A stretch of 64,000 nucleotides of DNA, taken from assembly GCA_017407705.1 (NCBI GenBank), contig JAFQWA010000007.1:41473-105472 (forward strand), given 5' to 3'. The DNA is from Clostridia bacterium. GTDB taxonomy: Bacteria > Bacillota > Clostridia > Oscillospirales > Acutalibacteraceae. How positions within the stretch are numbered: position 1 is the stretch's first letter; every line of letters begins with the position of its first letter. The notes below the pieces were generated by a model, which worked only from the letters and a program-made list of their open reading frames with translations, ran no database searches and had not been told where the DNA came from. Both the position numbers and the translations under genes were made by a program. This document shows positions 7,432-16,414 of the stretch, one piece after another.

Positions 7432-9414
7432 ATGGCTAAAAAAGCTGCCGCTTACGGTAATGACAGTATTACCGCCATAAAGGGTGCCGACAGAGTTAGA
7501 AAAAAACCTGCGGTTATTTTCGGTTCTGACGGTATTGAAGGTTGTCAGCACTCGATTTTTGAGATTATTTCAAACTCTATCGACGAAGCCCGTGAGGGGT
7601 ACGGCAACAAAATAATAATTACCCGTTATGAGGATCATTCTATCGAGGTGCAGGACTTTGGTCGTGGCGCTCCCGTTGATTACAACAACAACGAGCAGTG
7701 TTACAACTGGGAACTGCTCTATTGCGAGATGTACGCAGGTGGTAAGTATAATAACGATGAGGACGAGAGTTATCAGTTTTCACTGGGAACTAACGGTCTT
7801 GGCTTGTGCTCCACACAGTATGCCTCTGAGTATATGGACGTTGAAATTAAGCGTGACGGCTTTAAATACAATCTCCATTTTGAAAAGGGAGAGAATATCG
7901 GCGGATTACAGAAGGAGCCTTACACCGGCAGAGATACCGGCACAAAGACTCGTTGGAAGCCTGACTTGGAGGTTTTCACCGATATTAACGTTCCTCTGGC
8001 TTATTACGTTGATATTATCAAGCGTCAGGCTGTTGTTAACGACGGTCTGCTTTTCGTGCTCCGTGACCAGGTGAACGGCAAATTTGTAACCACTGAATAT
8101 GTTTATAAAAACGGTATTACCGACTATGCTAACGAGATAGTAGGGGAAGAGGCTTTAACTCCCGTGCAGTTCTGGAACACTGAGCGTAAAGGTCGTGACC
8201 GTGATGACAAGCCTGAGTATAAAGTTAAGATCAACGCTGCACTCTGCTTTTCTAATAAGCATCAGCTTAAGGAATATTATCATAACTCCAGCTGGCTGGA
8301 GTATGGCGGTGCTCCTGAAAAGGCAGTAAGAAGTGCGTTTGTTTCTCAGTTTGATGCTTATATTAAGCAGAACAACAAATATCAGAAAAACGAAAGTAAG
8401 ATCTCATTCGGTGATATTGAGGAATGCTTGGTTTTGGTAGTATCATCATTCTCTAACCAAACCTCATACGAGAACCAGACTAAAAAGGCTATAACCAACC
8501 GCTTTATTCAGGAAGCTATGACCGAGTTTTTCCGTCATCAGCTGGAGATATATTTTATCGAGAACAAGCAGGAAGCGGATAAGATAGTGGAGCAGGTGCT
8601 TATAAACAAGCGCTCCAGAGAACGTAGTGAAAAGGAAAGACTTAACCTTAAGAAAACGCTGCAAACCTCTAACGATATGGCAAACAGAGTGCAAAAGTTT
8701 GTTGATTGCCGTAGCCGTAAGGTGGAGGAACGAGAAGTTTATATCGTTGAGGGTGATTCGGCGCTGGGTTCTTGTAAGCTTGCCCGTGACCCTGATTTTC
8801 AGGCGATTATGCCGGTTAGAGGCAAGATACTTAACTGCTTAAAGGCTGAGTATGATAAGGTGTTCAAAAGCGAGATCATCACCGATCTGTTAAAGGTTTT
8901 GGGCTGTGGCGTTGAGGTAAAAAGCAAGGCTAATAAAGACTTATCCACCTTTAACATCAACAACCTTCGTTGGAACAAGATCATTATCTGTACCGATGCG
9001 GACGTTGACGGATTCCACATCAGAACCCTTATCTTAACAATGATCTACCGCATTATGCCAACTCTTATTAACGAGGGTAAGGTTTATATTGCGGAAACCC
9101 CTCTTTACGAGATCAACACTAAGGATATGACCTATTTCGCTTATGACGAAAATGAAAAAGCGGAAATACTGGCTAAAATAGGGGATAAGAAATACACCTT
9201 ACAGCGTTCAAAGGGACTTGGTGAAAACCAGCCCGATATGATGAACCTTACCACAATGAACCCCGCAACACGCCGTCTTATTAAGGTTATGCCTGATGAA
9301 GCAGAGCGTACTGCAGATATGTTTGATATGCTTATGGGCGATAATCTTGAGGGTAGAAAACAGTTTATCTCAGATTACGGATATATGTATATGGACGATG
9401 CTGATATAAGCTAA
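7432..9414 (+). CDS. DNA topoisomerase IV/gyrase subunit B-like protein
   Basis: 660-residue GHKL ATPase plus Toprim subunit of a type IIA topoisomerase. Visible motifs: the ATP-binding EIISNSIDEA near residue 45, VQDFGRGAPV (where most GyrB/ParE have DNGRG, so Asn is Phe here), GTNGLG near 120, Toprim EGDSALGSCKLARDPDF near 440, metal-binding DADVDGFHIRTL near 525 and QRSKGLGE near 590. The next gene encodes the matching A subunit, so together they form an ATP-dependent DNA strand-passing enzyme. Sequence is diverged from canonical gyrase, fitting a second, ParE-type enzyme; a main gyrBA pair should lie elsewhere. ATG at 7432. Confidence 0.88.
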   Translation: MAKKAAAYGNDSITAIKGADRVRKKPAVIFGSDGIEGCQHSIFEIISNSIDEAREGYGNKIIITRYEDHSIEVQDFGRGAPVDYNNNEQCYNWELLYCEMYAGGKYNNDEDESYQFSLGTNGLGLCSTQYASEYMDVEIKRDGFKYNLHFEKGENIGGLQKEPYTGRDTGTKTRWKPDLEVFTDINVPLAYYVDIIKRQAVVNDGLLFVLRDQVNGKFVTTEYVYKNGITDYANEIVGEEALTPVQFWNTERKGRDRDDKPEYKVKINAALCFSNKHQLKEYYHNSSWLEYGGAPEKAVRSAFVSQFDAYIKQNNKYQKNESKISFGDIEECLVLVVSSFSNQTSYENQTKKAITNRFIQEAMTEFFRHQLEIYFIENKQEADKIVEQVLINKRSRERSEKERLNLKKTLQTSNDMANRVQKFVDCRSRKVEEREVYIVEGDSALGSCKLARDPDFQAIMPVRGKILNCLKAEYDKVFKSEIITDLLKVLGCGVEVKSKANKDLSTFNINNLRWNKIIICTDADVDGFHIRTLILTMIYRIMPTLINEGKVYIAETPLYEINTKDMTYFAYDENEKAEILAKIGDKKYTLQRSKGLGENQPDMMNLTTMNPATRRLIKVMPDEAERTADMFDMLMGDNLEGRKQFISDYGYMYMDDADIS

Positions 9415-9447
9415 CAGTGTAAAGGTAAAAAATTAAGGAAAGGAACA

Positions 9448-9480
9448 ATGGGGAAGAATATCCCTGTTGTGTGGCGATAA
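9448..9480 (+). CDS. 10-codon upstream reading frame before the topoisomerase A gene
   Basis: ATG at 9448 with AAGGAAAGG four bases upstream opens a frame encoding MGKNIPVVWR, ending with TAA at 9478-9480, two bases before the ATG of the next gene. The downstream gene has no Shine-Dalgarno site of its own near its ATG, so translation by coupling or re-initiation is plausible. Whether the peptide itself matters is unknown. Confidence 0.45.
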   Translation: MGKNIPVVWR

Positions 9481-9482
9481 AA

Positions 9483-11723
9483 ATGGCACCGAGAAAGAAA
9501 ACGGAAAGTGCTCCGAAAATGACACCTGAAAATGATAATACCTATATTGCAGGGGCAGGATTAACGGTTGAACAGCCTATCGTTCATACCATTGAGTCTA
9601 ACTTTATGCCTTATGCTATGAGCGTTATCGTGTCCCGTGCTATCCCTGAGATTGACGGCTTTAAGCCCTCTCACCGTAAATTGTTATACACAATGTACAC
9701 CATGGGACTCTTAAACGGCAGCACTATTAAATCTGCTAACATTGTTGGTAGAACTATGCAGCTTAACCCCCACGGTGATGCGGCTATTTACGAAACTATG
9801 GTCAGACTGTCAGAGGGTTATCAGGCACTGTTGCATCCTTATGTAAGGTCAAAGGGCTCATTTGGTAAGGCATACTCCCGTGATATGGCTTACGCCGCAT
9901 CACGTTATACTGAGGCAAAGCTGGCTCCTATTGCTGCAGAGCTGTTTAACGATATTGATAAGGATACCGTTGATTTTGTTGATAACTACGACGCAACCTT
10001 AAAAGAGCCTACACTGTTTCCCGTAACCTTCCCGTCGGTTTTGGTGAATGCTAATACAGGTATTGCTGCAGGTATGGCAAGCTCTATTTGCCCCTTTAAC
10101 CTGAAAGAAATTTGCGAAACCACAATCGCATATATTTACGATGATACCATTAACATCGCCGATACTTTAATAGCGCCCGATTTTCCCATAGGCGGCTATT
10201 TGCTGTATAACCGTGAGGAAATGGAGAAGATATACAGAACCGGTCGCGGCGGCTTTAAAGTAAGGGCTAAATATACCTATGATAAAAAGGCTAACTGCAT
10301 TGATATTACCGAAATTCCGCCCACAACTACTATTGAGGCTATTATTGAGAAGATAGTGGATCTGTGTAAGCAGAAAAAGATAACTGATATCAATGATGTC
10401 CGTGATGAGACCGGTTTGAAGGGACTCAAGATCACTATCGACTTAAAACGTGGTGTGGACCCTGATAAGCTGATGCAGAAGCTGTTTAAAATGACCACTC
10501 TGCAAGACACCTTCTCCTGCAACTTCAACATTCTGATTGCAGGCTCACCCAGAGTTATGGGCGTTGGCGAAATACTGGACGAGTGGATCGCTTTCAGAAC
10601 AGAATGTGTGAAACGCAGACTGTATTTTGCACTTACCAAGGCAAAGGATAAGCTGCATCTGTTGCAGGGCCTTGAGAAGATACTTTTGGATATTGATAAG
10701 GCGATCAAGATAGTAAGAGAAACCGAGGAAGAGGCAGAGGTTATCCCTAACCTTATGATTGGCTTCTCTATTGACGAGGTTCAGGCTGAGTATGTGGCTG
10801 AGATAAAGCTGCGTCATTTGAACCGTGAGTATATCTTAAAGCGCACTCAGGAGATTCAGAAGCTGATGGAAGAAATTGCTGATATTGAAGGCACATTGAA
10901 GTCCTCAGCAAAGATCAAGGGTGTTATTGTTAACGAGCTTAAACAGATCATCAAGAAATACGGTGAGGACAGAAAAACTCAGATCCTTTATGCTGATGAC
11001 GAGCCTGAGGTGGAGATAGAGCAGGAGGTTCCTGACTATCCCGTAACCTATTTCTTTACCGAGCAGGGATATTTCAAGAAGATCACACCTCAGTCGCTGA
11101 GAATGAGCGGTGAGCACAAGCTTAAAGACGGTGATAAAATCACTCAGACAGAGGCTTCCACCAGCTCTAAGCACCTGCTGTTCTTCAGTGATAAATGTCA
11201 GGTTTATAAGTCCCGTGGATTTGAATTTGACGATACCAAAACCAGTGTTTTGGGTGACTATGTACCTTCAAAACTGCAGTTTGACAGTGGTGAGAACGCT
11301 GTTTATATGGCGATCACAGAGGATTATTCGGGATATATGGTTTTCGTATTTGAAAACGGTAAGATTGCAAAAGTAGATATGAAATCTTACGAAACCAAAA
11401 CTAACCGTAAAAAGCTGATCTCAGCATATTCCGATAAATCACCCATTTGTCAGTGCTTATATATTAAAGAGGATTGCGAAATACTGCTTACTTCTACAAA
11501 CGGCAGACGTTTGCTGGTAAATACCGGTGCTATTGCTTCTAAGACCACTAAAAACACGCAGGGTGTTGCAGTTATGACCCAACGTAAGGGACATAAGGTG
11601 ATGTCGGCAGAGCTTTTCACCGATAATATGCTCAGTAGCCCCCACCGTTACAGAACACGTAGTCTGCCTGCCGCAGGTAAGCTGCCTGTTGCGGAGGATG
11701 AGGGAGAACAAATGACACTTTAG
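9483..11723 (+). CDS. DNA topoisomerase IV/gyrase subunit A-like protein
   Basis: About 746 residues of the breakage-reunion subunit. The catalytic Tyr lies in AASRYTEAKLAP near residue 145 and the winged-helix region includes YAMSVIVSRAIPEIDGFKPSHRKLLY; a coiled-coil arm follows (about residues 390-500), then a shortened C-terminal beta domain with no gyrase box, arguing for a topoisomerase IV-type enzyme. It acts with the B subunit encoded 70 bases upstream. The ATG at 9483 is preferred on the coupling argument (a TAA two bases before it); an in-frame GTG at 9471 would add four residues. Ends in TAG. Confidence 0.87.
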   Translation: MAPRKKTESAPKMTPENDNTYIAGAGLTVEQPIVHTIESNFMPYAMSVIVSRAIPEIDGFKPSHRKLLYTMYTMGLLNGSTIKSANIVGRTMQLNPHGDAAIYETMVRLSEGYQALLHPYVRSKGSFGKAYSRDMAYAASRYTEAKLAPIAAELFNDIDKDTVDFVDNYDATLKEPTLFPVTFPSVLVNANTGIAAGMASSICPFNLKEICETTIAYIYDDTINIADTLIAPDFPIGGYLLYNREEMEKIYRTGRGGFKVRAKYTYDKKANCIDITEIPPTTTIEAIIEKIVDLCKQKKITDINDVRDETGLKGLKITIDLKRGVDPDKLMQKLFKMTTLQDTFSCNFNILIAGSPRVMGVGEILDEWIAFRTECVKRRLYFALTKAKDKLHLLQGLEKILLDIDKAIKIVRETEEEAEVIPNLMIGFSIDEVQAEYVAEIKLRHLNREYILKRTQEIQKLMEEIADIEGTLKSSAKIKGVIVNELKQIIKKYGEDRKTQILYADDEPEVEIEQEVPDYPVTYFFTEQGYFKKITPQSLRMSGEHKLKDGDKITQTEASTSSKHLLFFSDKCQVYKSRGFEFDDTKTSVLGDYVPSKLQFDSGENAVYMAITEDYSGYMVFVFENGKIAKVDMKSYETKTNRKKLISAYSDKSPICQCLYIKEDCEILLTSTNGRRLLVNTGAIASKTTKNTQGVAVMTQRKGHKVMSAELFTDNMLSSPHRYRTRSLPAAGKLPVAEDEGEQMTL

Positions 11724-11773
11724 TATAAATAACTTGCAAAAGTTTTTTATTAATATTTATTTAAAGGAGTGAA

Positions 11774-11810
11774 ATGTCGTAACTTTAAGGTTATGACGAA
11801 CAACAAATGA
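11774..11810 (+). other. two minimal reading frames leading into the SGNH-like gene
   Basis: AAAGGAG (11764-11770) is placed for ATG-TCG-TAA (11774-11782). TTAAGG (11785-11790) is placed for ATG-ACG-AAC-AAC-AAA-TGA (11793-11810), whose TGA overlaps the ATG of the following gene as ATGA. The arrangement suggests stepwise translational coupling. Confidence 0.4.
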
Positions 11811-13072
11811 AAACAAAACTTTTAAAGATCCTTTCCCTTATAAGCATTTTGTGCTTATGCCTTACACTGGTGACTGTGCCCACTACCGTTTCTGCCGCTG
11901 ATGACGAGCTTCAGGTGCTCTTTGTTGGCAACAGCTTTACCCGTGATGCTAACAAGTATATCAGAGATTTTGCCGACAAAGCAGGCGTTAAGATCTCAAC
12001 CGGTGCTTTGTGGCAGGGTGGTATAACCCTTAAGGACCACGCCAGTGAATATAATAACTACGGTTTGCGTTATTATAAATCAGGTCGTACAGGTGAGGAC
12101 TATGAAGGTACATTCCCGTTGACCCTTGAAAAAGCTGTTAAAATGTACGATTGGGATGTTGTTATTTTTCAGCAGGCAAGTTTCCCCAGCTCTGATTACA
12201 CCACATTCCAGCCCTATTTAACAGAAGTTTCAAATTACATAAAACAAAAGTTGCCCAATGCAAAACAGATGATGTATGAGACCTGGTCTTATGAATATAA
12301 CTGCCCTAATGCAAATTTTGCATCTGTTTTCCAGAAGGATCAGGATAAAATGTATGCCGCTATTAAAGATGCTTACAGCAAGGCTGCTGCATCTATCGGC
12401 AACGTAGATATTATCCCTGCAGGCGCTGCTTTCCAGCTTGCCCGTGATAATAAATTGTTCGATGCTAAAAACGGCGGAAAGAGCCTCAATGTGTCTGACG
12501 GCTTCCACGCTAACGATGCAGGTATGTACTTGCTTGGCGCTACTTTCTTCAGTGCTTTGACCGGAAAAGATGTAAGAGCAGTTAATTTCCAGGCGGGTAA
12601 TTTGAGTGGTGCAGAGATGATCGCACTGAAAAATGCTGCATACAACGCTAACGTTAACTACGGTAATATCGAAGGCGTTAAACCTTCTGTAACTACTACC
12701 AAAAAGCCCGTTGCAACAACTACTAAAAAGCCTGTTGCAACTACCAAAAAACCTCAAAGTGGCACAACTGCTAAAAACACTCAGGCAGCTGTAAACGGCA
12801 CTACTGCTGCAATCATTGGTTCCGATGATGCCACACAGGCTCCTACTGATGCTCCCGTAGCAGACGTTACAACTCAGGCAGGTGAGCAGATTCAGGGAAC
12901 ATCTGGTGCTGAGTTGGTTACAGAGCCCACCACAGCGGTTTCAGGAAATGATGAAGGCAAGGAGCTTATACCTGATGTAATGCCCATCATTTTTGCAATA
13001 GCAGGTGTGGCACTGGTTGCAGGTGCGGCAGTTGTTGTATTGCTGATAATAAAATCCAAAAAGTCTAAATAA
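11807..13072 (+). CDS. membrane-anchored SGNH/DUF4886-type surface protein
   Basis: 421 residues. A signal peptide (about 1-30, ending VSAA) leads into an SGNH-hydrolase-like domain: block I VLFVGNSFTRDA, a mid-domain VVIFQQAS, and a C-terminal SDGFHANDAGMYLLG supplying the Asp/His pair. A low-complexity Thr/Lys/Pro/Ala linker follows, with TTKKPVATT-type repeats near residues 292-320, then a transmembrane helix (about 390-415) and a KSKKSK tail. It should sit on the outer face of the membrane and may act as an esterase or deacetylase on a glycan; the substrate is unknown. Start overlaps the stop of a five-codon frame. Confidence 0.78.
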   Translation: MKTKLLKILSLISILCLCLTLVTVPTTVSAADDELQVLFVGNSFTRDANKYIRDFADKAGVKISTGALWQGGITLKDHASEYNNYGLRYYKSGRTGEDYEGTFPLTLEKAVKMYDWDVVIFQQASFPSSDYTTFQPYLTEVSNYIKQKLPNAKQMMYETWSYEYNCPNANFASVFQKDQDKMYAAIKDAYSKAAASIGNVDIIPAGAAFQLARDNKLFDAKNGGKSLNVSDGFHANDAGMYLLGATFFSALTGKDVRAVNFQAGNLSGAEMIALKNAAYNANVNYGNIEGVKPSVTTTKKPVATTTKKPVATTKKPQSGTTAKNTQAAVNGTTAAIIGSDDATQAPTDAPVADVTTQAGEQIQGTSGAELVTEPTTAVSGNDEGKELIPDVMPIIFAIAGVALVAGAAVVVLLIIKSKKSK

Positions 13073-13074
13073 AT

Positions 13075-13121
13075 AAAAAACGCTGTTTTTATCGGTTTAG
13101 TTAAAAGCCGATAAAAACAGC
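13075..13121. terminator. hairpin after the SGNH-like gene
   Basis: A 14-pair stem (GCTGTTTTTATCGG / CCGATAAAAACAGC). The uninterrupted T run lies on the minus-strand side, so on the plus strand it is a stem without a good tail. It is placed correctly to end the upstream gene. Confidence 0.5.
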
Positions 13122-13212
13122 AGGCCTTTAGATTTACAAACGCATAAAATCTTTCAGCCAAAACTATTTTCACCTTTAAATTTCAAATTATACATTTATT
13201 TTAAAAAAATAC

Positions 13213-13241
13213 TTGTAATTTACGTTTCGGTGTGATATTAT
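13213..13241 (+). promoter_or_regulatory. secG promoter
   Basis: TTGTAA and TATTAT are 17 bases apart, about 45 bases before the secG start. Confidence 0.5.
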
Positions 13242-13286
13242 AGTAATTACTGATTTGATTGTAATTATGTTCGGAGGTTATTATAA

Positions 13287-13538
13287 ATGTTGACAGCTAT
13301 TGATTACGTATTAGGCAGCCTTTTGATTTTGTTTGCACTGATCGTTATTGCAGTTATCCTTTTGCAGGAAGGCAGAAGAAAGGGTATTTCCGGTGCTATT
13401 GCCGGCGGTGCTGATACATTCTTGTCAAGAGGTAAAGCAAGAGCAGTTGATGCTGTGCTTTCAAGATGGACAAAGTTTATCGCTATCGGATTTTTTGTTC
13501 TCGTTTTGGCTGCAAATATTATAAACATTCTTTTATAA
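13287..13538 (+). CDS. secG: preprotein translocase subunit SecG
   Basis: An 83-residue protein with two membrane helices (about 8-26 and 62-82) joined by the conserved polar loop LLQEGRRKGISGAIAGGADTF; the GxxGAIxGG stretch is diagnostic of SecG, which assists SecA-driven export through SecYEG. GGAGG lies upstream of the ATG. It has its own promoter and terminator. The other Sec accessory genes, secD and secF, lie just beyond bofA on the opposite strand. Confidence 0.93.
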   Translation: MLTAIDYVLGSLLILFALIVIAVILLQEGRRKGISGAIAGGADTFLSRGKARAVDAVLSRWTKFIAIGFFVLVLAANIINILL

Positions 13539-13551
13539 TTAAAACAAAATT

Positions 13552-13587
13552 AAAACACCCGTATGCTTGTCATACGGGTGTTTTTTT
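13552..13587 (+). terminator. secG terminator
   Basis: AAAACACCCGTATG / CATACGGGTGTTTT stem with a following T run. Confidence 0.9.
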
Positions 13588-13643
13588 ATCATACAACCTA
13601 TCTGCGTTGCATATATTTTAAAAGGCAGAGAGGTGGAGTGTGT

Positions 13644-13910
13644 ATGACTTTTTATGATTATTTGATGATGTCATTAGCAATAATAGCAACGGTTATAGTG
13701 CTGGTTTTCATGTTTAAAACTAAAATGCCCTTAAAAGCCTTTCTGTCGTCCGCAGGATGGGGCGTTTCTGCTTTGGTAGTGTTACATCTGCTTAGCTTTT
13801 TAACGGGCTTTAAACTGGAAATAACGCCCTTTACGCTATCGGCATCAGCCATATTTTCTTTACCCGGAGTGGTGTGTATGGTGCTGACAAAGATGCTGTG
13901 GGGTATATAA
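13644..13910 (+). CDS. bofA: pro-sigma K processing inhibitor BofA-like protein
   Basis: 88 residues with three hydrophobic segments (about 5-22, 32-50 and 58-86) and the C-terminal SLPGVVCMVLTKML typical of BofA, which holds the SpoIVFB protease inactive in the outer forespore membrane until late sporulation. The ATG at 13644 follows GAGGTGGAG by five bases; an upstream in-frame extension to 13563 overlaps the secG terminator and is not credible. Length matches the roughly 87-residue family. Together with spoIIR and spoIID it supports sporulation capacity. Confidence 0.82.
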   Translation: MTFYDYLMMSLAIIATVIVLVFMFKTKMPLKAFLSSAGWGVSALVVLHLLSFLTGFKLEITPFTLSASAIFSLPGVVCMVLTKMLWGI

Positions 13911-13940
13911 AAAAGCTCTCGTATTACACGAGAGCTTTTT
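13910..13940. terminator. bidirectional terminator between bofA and secF
   Basis: AAAAAGCTCTCGT / ACGAGAGCTTTTT stem with A and T runs on both sides; it serves the convergent bofA (+) and secF (-) genes. Confidence 0.88.
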
Positions 13941-13944
13941 ATAA

Positions 13945-14919
13945 TTATTTCTTTCTTGCGTATTCAGGAACCTTTTTCTTTTCAGCTTTTGCAAAGTGTT
14001 TGTCCTTAAACTCCAACCACTTAACATACAGAGGACCTGCAATAAAGATAGAGGAGAAGCTACCTGCAATAACGCCGATAGACATGGGCAGTGAGAAGCT
14101 TAATATAGAATCAAGTCCTGCAAATATGGCAACTACTGTAACGCTCATAATAGATAAGAAGGTTGCCAATGAGGTAACGACAGAACGTCCGAATGACTGT
14201 GAAATAGACAGGTTAACCAGTTCCTTGTGGGATAATGACTTACCGTAAATCTTGTCGTTTTCACGAACACGGTCGTAAATAACGATAGTATCGTTAAGTG
14301 AGTAACCCAGGATAGTAAGCTGAACTGCGATAAAGTTGTCATCAAGAGGAATACGGAAGATAACGTTTACAAAGTATACGATAATAACATCGTGTATCAA
14401 AGCGATAAGAGCGGTGATAGCAGCCGATGTACCGCCGATTCTTCTGAATCGAAGACCAACATAGATAACAACCAAAACGCTGGCTATAAGCAGTGCAAAC
14501 AAGCTTTTTGCAAAGAACTCAGCACCGATAGTTTTAGCAACTGAATCCATACCTGTCTGAGTGATTTTTGAATCCTTAAACTCCTTAGCCAAAGCGTCAG
14601 CCGCTTTCTGAGCCTGATCGTTTGAAACAGCCTGCTCACCTACAACGGTGATAACCAAGGATTTAACGCCTGTGGTATAGTCCTGACTTTCAGAGGTTTT
14701 TGCTTTAAGACCTGTTGCAGTCTCAAACACACTTGCTGCCTTATCAAAATCAATGTCGCCGGTGTAAGAATAAGTAATCTTAGAACCGCCTTTAAAGTTG
14801 ATATCCAACTTAGTTCCGAAGAAAATGTTGATCACAGCACCGATAAGGATGATTGCAAGGGAGATGCAAAGGGAAATCTTAAACTTTCCTACAAAATCGA
14901 ATTGCTTTTTATTTTGCAT
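13945..14919 (-). CDS. secF: protein translocase subunit SecF
   Basis: 324 residues, six membrane segments in the RND-like arrangement. The family features are visible: an early helix, FKGGSKITYSY with the conserved FKGG, a periplasmic P1-type domain, and a C-terminal block of five helices including DVIIVYFV and LTILGYSLNDTIVIYDRVRE. SecF works with SecD to use the proton gradient in late protein export. The ATG at 14919 follows GGAGGTG by six bases, and the gene overlaps the end of secD by 11 bases, showing translational coupling. Confidence 0.95.
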   Translation of the reverse strand: MQNKKQFDFVGKFKISLCISLAIILIGAVINIFFGTKLDINFKGGSKITYSYTGDIDFDKAASVFETATGLKAKTSESQDYTTGVKSLVITVVGEQAVSNDQAQKAADALAKEFKDSKITQTGMDSVAKTIGAEFFAKSLFALLIASVLVVIYVGLRFRRIGGTSAAITALIALIHDVIIVYFVNVIFRIPLDDNFIAVQLTILGYSLNDTIVIYDRVRENDKIYGKSLSHKELVNLSISQSFGRSVVTSLATFLSIMSVTVVAIFAGLDSILSFSLPMSIGVIAGSFSSIFIAGPLYVKWLEFKDKHFAKAEKKKVPEYARKK

Positions 14920-16288
14920 TTTTAACACCTCCGTACAACCAGGGCTTTCTGAATGCCTTAAATCTTGAAAGGCTGGTAAGCATAAGACGGGTTAAGAACA
15001 CACCGATGATAAGGTTGAATATAGAACCGATCAACAGAGTGTAACCGAATGAGTATATAGAACCTGTAATGGAGGATTTGAACATAAACATAATCAGGTT
15101 AACGGCTTGAGCCCAAATTGAGCTGGGCGGTCCGAAGGCACCCATAAGGATAACTGAAACAATAACAACAGTTACGTTACCGTCAAAAATAGCACTGAAG
15201 CCACGGTCAAAACCTGCCTGGATAGAACCGTCGATAGTCTTACCGGAACGAATCTCTTCTTTAATACGCTCAGCGGTAATAACGTTAGCGTCAACACCCA
15301 TACCGATAGAAAGGATAAGACCTGCAATACCGGGGATAGTAAGTGTGAAGCTGTCAAAAGCAGGGAAGAAGCCTGATACACAAGCGAAGATACCTGCGAT
15401 CTGACCTGTAACCGAAATAGCAGCGATAACGCCGGGTACACGGTAAAGGGCGATCATAAGTATAACGATTATAGCGTAGGCAATAATACCTGCAATAAGC
15501 ATAACGTTAAGTGACTGCTTACCCAAAGTGGGGCTTATGATGCTGAGCTTAGAGTCATCAACTGAAAGCTTGAAGGGAAGTGAACCTGCGTTGATCTTTT
15601 CAGCTAAAGCCTGAACTTCATCTGCAGAGAAATCACCGGTGATAGATGCTTTTCCGCCGGTAATAACCTGATTAACAGTGGGACTTGAGATCATTTGATC
15701 ATCCATCCAAATGGAGATAGTAGAATTCAATAAACGTTTTGTTGCTTCAGCAAACTTGGTTTTACCCTGTTCGGTAAGCTGCAATTCAACAAGGTAGTCA
15801 GTACCGGTTCTCTCATCAACCATAGGCTTAGCAGACATAATATCAGCAGAACCGCTGAGCACAACCTTTGTATTATCAGTACCTTCACAGAAGGTAAGCA
15901 TAGCGGTTGCACCAAGCTCTTTAACAGCCTTGTTAGGATCAAAATCGGTATCACCGCTCTGCCAGGGGAAACGAACGATAACACGCTTATTAACGTTATC
16001 TCTGTCAACCTCAGCATCTGCGATGTTGTTGTTCATCAAACGGACCTTAATGATCTGTTCTGCCTTTTCCATATCGTCGTTGGTAATGTTTTCAATTTTG
16101 CCTTCCGGCATAAAAATTGCTTCGACACCACCTTGAATGTCGATACCCCAACGAATATCATCGACGCCTTTAAAGTATGTAAGCTTGTTATCACCGTAAT
16201 AAGTGCTCAATCCAAAGATTGAAAGGTAGGTGAAAGCAAGAATAAGGGCGGCGACAATGAAAAAGGTTGGTTTCTTTGCTTTTTTCAT
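14909..16288 (-). CDS. secD: protein translocase subunit SecD
   Basis: 459 residues. An N-terminal helix is followed by GIDIQGGVEAIF (the DxxGG signature of SecD), a large extracytoplasmic domain, and six C-terminal helices with SIGMGVDANVITAERIKEEI and FDGNVTVVIV. Partner of SecF, encoded immediately downstream with an 11-base overlap. The product is shorter than the 600-residue proteobacterial form, as usual in Firmicutes with separate secD and secF. RBS: AGGATTG upstream of the ATG at 16288. Confidence 0.95.
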   Translation of the reverse strand: MKKAKKPTFFIVAALILAFTYLSIFGLSTYYGDNKLTYFKGVDDIRWGIDIQGGVEAIFMPEGKIENITNDDMEKAEQIIKVRLMNNNIADAEVDRDNVNKRVIVRFPWQSGDTDFDPNKAVKELGATAMLTFCEGTDNTKVVLSGSADIMSAKPMVDERTGTDYLVELQLTEQGKTKFAEATKRLLNSTISIWMDDQMISSPTVNQVITGGKASITGDFSADEVQALAEKINAGSLPFKLSVDDSKLSIISPTLGKQSLNVMLIAGIIAYAIIVILMIALYRVPGVIAAISVTGQIAGIFACVSGFFPAFDSFTLTIPGIAGLILSIGMGVDANVITAERIKEEIRSGKTIDGSIQAGFDRGFSAIFDGNVTVVIVSVILMGAFGPPSSIWAQAVNLIMFMFKSSITGSIYSFGYTLLIGSIFNLIIGVFLTRLMLTSLSRFKAFRKPWLYGGVKNAK

Positions 16289-16414
16289 TGGTCAATCCTC
16301 CATAGTGTGGTAAAAATCTTGCATTTTAAACGCAAATACCATATAAACAATTATATATTGATACAGTATAAAAGTCAATCAAATATAATTGAACTTTTTG
16401 TAAAAACCGACAAA

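Noticed and set aside
10277..10708. Minus-strand open frame of 143 codons
   Set aside because: Shadow of the topoisomerase A gene, whose frame is intact across the region.
13874..14248. Plus-strand open frame running from bofA into secF
   Set aside because: Crosses a bidirectional terminator and is antisense to secF; no start signals.
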